Part shown: positions 5,031 to 9,977 of the stretch, one piece after another | Numbering within the stretch: position 1 is the first letter of the stretch | Layout of the letters: every line of letters starts with the position of its first letter | NCBI GenBank assembly: GCA_024277515.1 | Contig: JAJRVB010000271.1 | Span: 1-9,977, forward strand | Source: Nitrospirota bacterium | Lineage (GTDB): Bacteria; Nitrospirota; Thermodesulfovibrionia; UBA6902 | Reading direction: 5' to 3' | DNA: 9,977 bases | The notes under the pieces: generated by a model | Told to the model about the DNA's origin: nothing | Database searches by the model: none | What the model saw: the letters and a program-made list of their open reading frames with translations, nothing else | Made by a program: the position numbers and the translations under genes

Positions 5031-7033
5031 TCCCTGTCCTGTTCATTGATAGGTAAATTAATGGTTATCTTGCTATACTCACCTTCCACGCTCTGTATCA
5101 GGAGTTTACCGCCATGCTCACTAATGATGCCATGGCTGATGCTCAGACCCAGTCCTGTCCCCATCTGGTTTGGTTTTGTTGAAAAAAACGGATTTACGAC
5201 CTTGTCTATTATCTGAGCGGGGATCCCGATACCATTATCAATAAAAATGACCCTCACATATCGCTGCCGGCCAATATTGATCCCGTCACACATTATCTCA
5301 AGGACCTTGTGTTCATGAGACCCGGGGTATTTCTCATTCAGCGCGTAGCGGGCATTACTGATTATGTTTAAAAAAACCTGCTGTATCTGCTGGAGGTGTA
5401 CAGGGATTTTGATGGGCTCCGAAGGGATATCCACCTTCAGGTTAATGCCGTCTTTCCTTATCTGCGCGGAAGTTAACGAAAGTGTATCAGAAAATATTTC
5501 ATGAAGATACACAAAGGTCTTTTCTTCCTTTCTTATGCGCGCAAAAGAAAGCAGGCTCCGCACAATCGTGGCGATCCGGTCGCCGTCCTTGATAATCCTG
5601 CGGGCTATTTCATCATCCCTGTTTTCACTCGAAAATTCGTCAATCAAAATCTGGGCGTAGTTAATGACATTATTTATGGGATTATTGATCTCATGAGCAA
5701 CACCGGCCGCGAGTTCCCCGAGCGAGGCCAGGTGTCTTGTCCGGGTCGCCCCGGCCTGGAGGTTTACCTTTTCAGTGATATCTCTCGCCAGCTCTATGAC
5801 ATTCTTCACCCTCCCTGACTGGTCCTTGATGGGAAAGGCCCTGATGTCCCATATTTTGTCCTTGGAAGCCACTATTTCCGCTGTCTCCTCCTGCCCCGAC
5901 ATAAAGCTTCTCAAAGTCGGACAATTTTCACAGGGAGAGAGGATGTCACAGCACATACTGTAGCAGTACTGCCCCTTGATTTCAGTGCCGTCCTGCTGAA
6001 TGACGGCTGTTGCCGCCTTGTTTGCCCACATTATCTTGAGCTCAGGAGAGAGGAGAATCAGGTTGTCGGGAATGCCGTTTAGTAATGTGTTAAATTCCCG
6101 GGACAGACTCCTGAACTCGTTTTCACTCTTCATGAGCGCCTCAACCGCTGCCCTGCGCTCCGCTACCTCCGCTTTTAACTGTTCGTTTATCGATTTCAGT
6201 TTTGACGTCCGCTCTTCCACCCTTAACTCGAGTTCATCCCGTGTCGAACGGATTGCCTCTTCCGCACGCTTACGATCCGTAACATCCCTCGCAATGTGAA
6301 TCAATCCTACCAAATTATTATTGCTGTCCAGTCTTGGCATGGACCTGATTTCAATATACATATTCAAATGGGGCTCAAATATTTCAAAATTTGCAGGCGC
6401 ACCGGTCCTGAGACAGTCACAGCTTGGACACCCGTCAGGCGGGCAGTCCGTACCATGATAATATGTAAAACATTTATGCACCGCCCTGCCGCCGTACGTC
6501 TGAGGCACTTTTAAAACCTCCTGGGCCGCCTTGTTCGCGTACACTATATTAAAGTCCTTGTCATGCACGGTTATCATATCCGTGATCGTATGAAAGGTCT
6601 CTTCCCAGTCATGCCTGGACTGAAAGACCAGTTCCTCCATTTTTTTACGCTTGCTGATTCCATGAAATGCGAACTGGACCGCGGATTTGTTCTCAAAGGT
6701 AAAGTAACTGGCCGAAATCTCGATATCCACACCCGTTCCGTCCGGCAGAATGATCCTTGCGTCAACAGGAGGCACGCCTGCCTTTGTTTTCCTTGCCCGC
6801 TGAAACTGGTCTTTGACAATGGGCCCGGAATCTTCGTCAAAAAAATCAAAGACCTTTTTTCCGATAACCTGTTTCGGGTCTGAAAAACCAAACAGGGCCA
6901 CGCCCGTACTATTCAGAAATAATATGCGGTTCCCGGATGAAACCCCGATTGCAACAGGAGAAGATGCCACCAGATCCCAGTATTGCCTGCAGCTTTCGTG
7001 CAAAGACTCTTTTATATCAGGTTTACAGGTCAT
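5027..7033 (-). CDS. Soluble PAS-PAS-PAS sensor histidine kinase, partner of the adjacent NtrC-family regulator
   Basis: The 668-residue protein has three PAS domains, at about 18-127, 140-253 and 305-420, with a charged coiled-coil-like linker at 255-305. These precede a HisKA domain with phospho-accepting H447 in HEINNPINNVINYAQ. The HATPase domain shows the N-box around N556-N560, DNGIGIP at 599-605, FFSTK at 616-620 and GTGLGLS at 625-631. No transmembrane segment is seen, so it should sense a cytoplasmic signal. PAS2 has five clustered cysteines (188, 197, 202, 205, 207) and PAS3 another five (357, 361, 362, 368, 371, the last two as CENCP). These are candidates for binding a metal, Fe-S cluster or heme, or for thiol redox. 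The kinase is the first gene of the pair and its TGA overlaps the regulator ATG. No good ribosome binding site precedes the ATG at 7033, but no better start was found. Confidence 0.95.
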   Translation of the reverse strand: MTCKPDIKESLHESCRQYWDLVASSPVAIGVSSGNRILFLNSTGVALFGFSDPKQVIGKKVFDFFDEDSGPIVKDQFQRARKTKAGVPPVDARIILPDGTGVDIEISASYFTFENKSAVQFAFHGISKRKKMEELVFQSRHDWEETFHTITDMITVHDKDFNIVYANKAAQEVLKVPQTYGGRAVHKCFTYYHGTDCPPDGCPSCDCLRTGAPANFEIFEPHLNMYIEIRSMPRLDSNNNLVGLIHIARDVTDRKRAEEAIRSTRDELELRVEERTSKLKSINEQLKAEVAERRAAVEALMKSENEFRSLSREFNTLLNGIPDNLILLSPELKIMWANKAATAVIQQDGTEIKGQYCYSMCCDILSPCENCPTLRSFMSGQEETAEIVASKDKIWDIRAFPIKDQSGRVKNVIELARDITEKVNLQAGATRTRHLASLGELAAGVAHEINNPINNVINYAQILIDEFSSENRDDEIARRIIKDGDRIATIVRSLLSFARIRKEEKTFVYLHEIFSDTLSLTSAQIRKDGINLKVDIPSEPIKIPVHLQQIQQVFLNIISNARYALNEKYPGSHEHKVLEIMCDGINIGRQRYVRVIFIDNGIGIPAQIIDKVVNPFFSTKPNQMGTGLGLSISHGIISEHGGKLLIQSVEGEYSKITINLPINEQDRE

Positions 7034-7073
7034 ACGTAAAATAGATTGACATCAGAATTTTCAACAGGAAGAT

Positions 7074-7103
7074 ATTATATTTTACCTTAACGCAAGCGGA
7101 AAA
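7074..7103 (-). promoter_or_regulatory. Possible weak promoter for the kinase-regulator operon
   Basis: On the minus strand a perfect TATAAT lies at 7079-7074, with only a poor -35 match (TTTCCG or TTTTCC) 17-18 bases upstream. It would start transcription near 7067, about 34 bases before the kinase ATG. No sigma-54 motif is seen here. Confidence 0.3.
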
Positions 7104-7228
7104 AACAAGATAAATTTAAATTAATTAGATACTTAGCCTAACCAACTGTTTTATGGGAAATAATCCCGGCTTTTCACGCCCTCATAACAGGACAGCTCAT
7201 GCGCTGCGTATATAAATATGGTTTCAAA

Positions 7229-7259
7229 TCCGTAAATTACCGGCTACGGACATTTTTTT
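7229..7259 (+). terminator. Terminator-like hairpin with T-run, no plus-strand gene in front
   Basis: TCCGTA (7229-7234) pairs with TACGGA (7245-7250) across a 10-base loop, then seven Ts in a row follow from 7253. It stands immediately before the -35 box of the inositol synthase promoter. The nearest upstream plus-strand gene lies far away, so it may end a small RNA or block antisense transcription coming from the kinase side. The stem is only six pairs, so strength is uncertain. Confidence 0.45.
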
Positions 7260-7260
7260 A

Positions 7261-7289
7261 TTGATAGATTAGTCTGTTTTTGATATGAT
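7261..7289 (+). promoter_or_regulatory. Sigma-70-like promoter for the inositol synthase-aldolase operon
   Basis: TTGATA at 7261-7266 and TATGAT at 7284-7289 are separated by the ideal 17 bases, and an AT-rich stretch lies just upstream. The predicted start near 7296 gives a leader of about 60 bases with AGGGAGG at 7342-7348 before the ATG at 7357. Confidence 0.65.
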
Positions 7290-7356
7290 GTTTTTATCTT
7301 AATATATCTTTTTATTTCCTCAGTTAGAATTTTGTGATACCAGGGAGGTTATCCGT

Positions 7357-8529
7357 ATGGAGAAGATAAAAATTGCCATTGCAGGCCTTGGCAACTGTTC
7401 GAGTTCATTACTCCAGGGTATTGAATATTACAGTGGCAGGAGCAGCTCGGAGGCTACAGGCCTGATGCATTGGGACATTGGCGGCTACAGGCCCCATGAC
7501 ATCGAAGTGGTCGCAGCATTTGATATTGACGCAAGAAAGGTCGGGAAGGATGTCTCTGAGGCGATATTCGCCCTGCCCAACTGTACAACCGTGTTCTGCA
7601 GCGATCTGCCTGAGACCGGGGTATCCGTCTCCATGGGGAAGGTCCTTGACGGGTTTTCCGATCATATGAAAGGATATGAGGACAAATATACCTTTGTACT
7701 GAGTCATGCGGCGGAGTCCACAAAAGAAGAAATAGTGAGCGAACTGGTTGAGTCAGGGGCTGAGATGCTGCTGAACTTCCTCCCTGTAGGCTCTGAGGAG
7801 GCCGTAAAGTTCTATGCAGAGTGTGCGCTCGAGGCAGGCATCGCCTTTATAAACAATATGCCGGTCTTTATTGCGAGCGACCCTGTATGGGCAAAGAGGT
7901 TCAAGGAAAAAAACATTCCAATTATCGGGGATGACATCAAGGCCCAGCTCGGGGCCACGATTACACACAGGGCGCTGGCTGAACTGTTCAATAAAAGGGG
8001 AGTCAAAATTGAGAAGACATATCAGCTTAACACCGGAGGAAATACCGATTTTCTCAATATGCTCAACCGGAGCAGGCTCGCATCAAAAAAACAGTCCAAG
8101 ACAGAAGCGGTCCAGTCAATCCTTGACACGAGACTGGATGCTGAAAACATCCATATCGGGCCGAGTGACTATGTCCCGTGGCAGAAAGACAACAAAGTCT
8201 GCTTTATCCGGATGGAAGGAAAGCTGTTCGGTGATATCCCGATGAACCTTGAACTCAGACTTTCGGTTGAGGATTCCCCGAACTCGGCCGGGGTGACAAT
8301 TGATGCAATACGATGCTGCAAGCTCGCCCTGAACAGAGGCAAAGGAGGTGTCCTGTATTCCCCCTCCGCCTATTTCATGAAACACCCTCCAAGGCAGTTC
8401 AGTGATGATATAGCCTGCAGGATGACTGAAGAATTTATTGCAGGGCAGGACATTGAGGGAGAGGTAGCGGACAACAGTTATAAAGAAGGCAGAGACCCCA
8501 GGAAATCCGAAAAAGTCATTACGAGATAA
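7357..8529 (+). CDS. Inositol-3-phosphate synthase (myo-inositol-1-phosphate synthase)
   Basis: This 390-residue protein converts glucose 6-phosphate to 1L-myo-inositol 1-phosphate (also named 3-phosphate) with bound NAD, the first committed step of inositol synthesis. Visible signatures are the N-terminal nucleotide-binding start IAIAGLGNCSSSLLQG, GDDIKAQLGAT at 191-201 with the conserved catalytic lysine K195, NTGGNTDFLNM at 226-235 region, the lysine-rich RLASKKQSKTEAV, EDSPNSAGV around 305-313, and SPSAYFMKHPP near 335-345. The length fits the compact bacterial/archaeal type rather than the roughly 500-residue eukaryotic form. AGGGAGG at 7342-7348 fixes the start. The aldolase gene follows after 38 bases, so the two are probably cotranscribed. 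The inositol could feed phosphatidylinositol-type lipids or a compatible solute, but no dedicated downstream enzyme is seen in this window. Confidence 0.93.
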   Translation: MEKIKIAIAGLGNCSSSLLQGIEYYSGRSSSEATGLMHWDIGGYRPHDIEVVAAFDIDARKVGKDVSEAIFALPNCTTVFCSDLPETGVSVSMGKVLDGFSDHMKGYEDKYTFVLSHAAESTKEEIVSELVESGAEMLLNFLPVGSEEAVKFYAECALEAGIAFINNMPVFIASDPVWAKRFKEKNIPIIGDDIKAQLGATITHRALAELFNKRGVKIEKTYQLNTGGNTDFLNMLNRSRLASKKQSKTEAVQSILDTRLDAENIHIGPSDYVPWQKDNKVCFIRMEGKLFGDIPMNLELRLSVEDSPNSAGVTIDAIRCCKLALNRGKGGVLYSPSAYFMKHPPRQFSDDIACRMTEEFIAGQDIEGEVADNSYKEGRDPRKSEKVITR

Positions 8530-8567
8530 CGGGGATAGTAATCCCAAATCAGAACAAGGAGAAGAAA

Positions 8568-9560
8568 ATGGTAAGCTACAAAGAGTTGGGACTGGTCAAT
8601 ACGAATGAGATGTTCAAAAAGGCGATGGCAGGCAAATATGCCGTCCCTGCTTACAATTTCAACAATATGGAGCAGATGCAGGCGATCATGCAGGCATGCG
8701 TTGAGACTAAATCACCCGTTATTCTGCAGGTATCATCCGGCGCCCGCAAGTATGCTAACTCCACCATTCTCAGAAACATGGCAAAGGGGGCTGTCGAGTA
8801 TGTGAAAGAGCTAGGATATGAAATCCCTATCGCCCTGCACCTGGACCATGGGGACACATTTGAGCTCTGCAAGGATTGTGTTGATAATGGATTCTCGTCA
8901 GTCATGATTGACGGCTCTCATCATTCTTATGAAGATAATATAGCCCTGACCAAAAAGGTTGTTGAATACGCCCATAAGCATGATGTCACAGTTGAGGGAG
9001 AACTGGGTGTCCTTGCAGGCGTTGAAGATGATGTGTCCGCGGAAAAATCCACATATACAAAGCCTGAAGAAGTGATTGATTTTGTGAACAGGACAGGGGT
9101 TGACAGTCTGGCGATTTCAATCGGCACATCACACGGGGCAAACAAGTTCAGACCGGAACAGTGTACACGAAACGAGGAAGGGGTCCTTGTCCCCCCGCCG
9201 CTGAGATTCGACATCCTTGAGAGGATAGAGAAAGAACTCCCGGGATTTACAATCGTCCTGCACGGCTCGTCCTCGGTGCCTCAGGACATAGTAAAAATCA
9301 TCAACGATCACGGCGGTCAGATCAAGGATGCGGTCGGCATCCCGGAAGAGCAGCTGAGAAGGGCCGCGAAATCAGCAGTATGTAAAATCAATATCGACTC
9401 TGACGGCAGACTCGCCATGACCGCGGCGATCAGAAAAGTACTTGCCGAGAAACCCGATGTTTTTGATCCGAGGAAATACCTCGGCCCGGCAAGGGACGCC
9501 TTAAAGGAACTTTACAAACACAAGAATATAGATGTCCTTGGGTCTGCCGATCAAGCGTAA
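8568..9560 (+). CDS. fba: Class II fructose-bisphosphate aldolase
   Basis: The 330-residue zinc aldolase reversibly cleaves fructose 1,6-bisphosphate to dihydroxyacetone phosphate and glyceraldehyde 3-phosphate. The class II pattern is clear. HLDHGD at 91-96 gives catalytic D93 and zinc ligand H94. VEGELG contains E145. TSHG and LHGSSS supply zinc ligands H189 and H232. KINIDSD at 273-279 is the phosphate-binding segment, a conservative variant of the common NIDTD. AAGGAG at 8556-8561, six bases before the ATG, fixes the start. A small GGGAT/ATCCC hairpin lies in the 38-base gap after inositol synthase, but without a T-run, so readthrough is expected. Cotranscription with inositol synthase suggests that sugar-phosphate supply by gluconeogenesis and inositol production are expressed together. 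Related tagatose- or ketose-bisphosphate aldolases share this fold, but fructose bisphosphate is the likeliest substrate. Confidence 0.92.
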   Translation: MVSYKELGLVNTNEMFKKAMAGKYAVPAYNFNNMEQMQAIMQACVETKSPVILQVSSGARKYANSTILRNMAKGAVEYVKELGYEIPIALHLDHGDTFELCKDCVDNGFSSVMIDGSHHSYEDNIALTKKVVEYAHKHDVTVEGELGVLAGVEDDVSAEKSTYTKPEEVIDFVNRTGVDSLAISIGTSHGANKFRPEQCTRNEEGVLVPPPLRFDILERIEKELPGFTIVLHGSSSVPQDIVKIINDHGGQIKDAVGIPEEQLRRAAKSAVCKINIDSDGRLAMTAAIRKVLAEKPDVFDPRKYLGPARDALKELYKHKNIDVLGSADQA

Positions 9561-9590
9561 GACACAATCAAAAAGCTGTCAGCATTCAGC

Positions 9591-9623
9591 AAAAAGGAGC
9601 GGGGAAATCCCGCTCCTTTTTTT
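9591..9623 (+). terminator. Strong intrinsic terminator after the aldolase gene
   Basis: GGAGCGGG (9596-9603) pairs perfectly with CCCGCTCC (9609-9616) around a GAAAT loop. A-tract 9591-9595 and T-tract 9617-9623 extend the stem and supply the U-run. The A-tract makes it potentially active on the other strand as well. Confidence 0.93.
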
Positions 9624-9711
9624 GCGTATTCACTCACGTCAGTTTCCCCTCTACAGAAAATTCAGGACAATGTCGATAAAAGTTTTATAAATATGAGGAG
9701 GAGACAACAAA

Positions 9712-9891
9712 ATGGCGGAAGCAGTACGGTCTAAAAAAAAGGCAAGCATGGATGACAAAATCGAGCTGTTTTGTCAGACCTCGGCAGAGCTGATCGCAAA
9801 CATCCATGCCAGGTGCGATAAGACGGCAGAGGGCGCGATGCAGGCAAAGGGAAAGAGAGGGCGAAGAAAGAAGGCAAAGAAAGAGGAATAG
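9712..9891 (+). CDS. Small lysine-rich protein of unknown function (59 residues)
   Basis: An ATG at 9712 is preceded by AGGAGGAG at 9696-9703, an excellent ribosome site with an 8-base spacer. The frame runs to TAG at 9889-9891 and encodes 59 residues. The start MAEAVRSKKKASMDDK is followed by a central segment IELFCQTSAELIANIHARCD that could form one helix with two cysteines (21 and 35). A strongly basic tail follows, GKRGRRKKAKKEE. There is no signal peptide or membrane span. The basic tail could bind nucleic acid or another acidic partner, which is inference. It stands alone after the aldolase terminator, so it needs its own promoter, and none is convincing. I do not recognise the family. 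The evidence for a real gene is the ribosome site and the protein-like composition. Confidence 0.65.
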   Translation: MAEAVRSKKKASMDDKIELFCQTSAELIANIHARCDKTAEGAMQAKGKRGRRKKAKKEE

Positions 9892-9977
9892 CCCTGCGCT
9901 GCGTTTGCAGGCAGTTTCATGATGTAATTCAGGTCAGCCCGAACATACAGATATTGTTCAATCAAGTCATGACAAGA

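Larger units (their letters stand above)
7034..7356. other. 323-base divergent intergenic region between kinase and inositol synthase
   Basis: No coding frame is credible. The kinase side is AT-rich and holds its possible promoter. The middle (about 7154-7250) contains several short hairpins on the plus strand: GGGA-AATAA-TCCC, CAGC-TCATGC-GCTG, and TCCGTA...TACGGA with a T-run. The right end holds a good sigma-70-like promoter and the ribosome site for inositol synthase. Confidence 0.6.

Noticed and set aside
7046..7078. TTGACA (7046-7051) and TATTAT as a plus-strand promoter for the orphan terminator transcript
   Set aside because: The spacing is about 21 bases, too long for a standard sigma-70 promoter.
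8116..8547. 143-codon open frame on the minus strand
   Set aside because: It is antisense to the conserved C-terminal half of inositol synthase; no family features.
9650..9690. GTCGATAA before the 59-residue gene as a flagellar sigma-28 promoter
   Set aside because: The -10 resembles GCCGATAA, but no TAAAGTTT-like -35 element occurs at the required spacing.
9891..9915. GC-rich hairpin after the 59-residue gene as a terminator
   Set aside because: The stem needs a bulged C and is followed by only three Ts, so it is too weak to call.
1..9977. CRISPR arrays, tRNA or rRNA genes, insertion sequences
   Set aside because: No regularly spaced direct repeats longer than the short 18-base-period boxes, no tRNA-like cloverleaf, no rRNA segments and no transposase fragments were seen.

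Overview
The window looks like a piece of chromosome from an anaerobic or facultatively anaerobic bacterium of moderate GC content. The gene styles (a RACo-like corrinoid-protein activator, a PAS-rich soluble histidine kinase paired with an NtrC-family regulator, a -24/-12 sigma-54 promoter, bacterial inositol-phosphate synthase) would fit Nitrospirota or Desulfobacterota-like lineages. That placement is inferred from gene style, and no marker gene fixes it.

Layout. Positions 2-589 (+) are the 3' end of a RACo/ASKHA-type protein whose reading frame is cut by a TAA. The same frame continues to 664 and encodes what looks like the missing conserved C-terminus. A sigma-70-like promoter then drives an alkaline-phosphatase-superfamily enzyme (750-2639, +). 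Converging on it with a gap of only 7 bases is a 71-residue cysteine-rich protein (2647-2862, -). Upstream of that small gene is a 464-base gene-free stretch with a near-consensus sigma-54 promoter, three TGTC(G/A)CA boxes at exact 18-base spacing, and an AT-rich hairpin built from AAGATCAAA repeats. Next come two overlapping minus-strand genes, a three-PAS histidine kinase (5027-7033) followed by its REC-PAS-AAA+-Fis response regulator (3327-5030). A divergent 323-base spacer separates the kinase from a plus-strand operon of inositol-3-phosphate synthase (7357-8529) and class II fructose-bisphosphate aldolase (8568-9560), which ends in a strong intrinsic terminator. Last is a 59-residue lysine-rich small protein (9712-9891, +) with an excellent ribosome binding site.

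How it may work together. The most interesting unit is 2647-7033, which reads as a self-contained sigma-54 signalling circuit. The kinase phosphorylates the regulator, the regulator binds an enhancer at about -127 to -169, and RNA polymerase-sigma-54 is activated at the promoter of the small cysteine-rich protein. Two kinase PAS domains, the regulator's PAS domain and the target protein all carry clustered cysteines, which suggests (inference only) a redox, metal or Fe-S-related signal. The inositol synthase/aldolase pair connects central sugar-phosphate metabolism to inositol-lipid or inositol-solute production. A link between it and the phosphatase-superfamily enzyme is possible but not shown.
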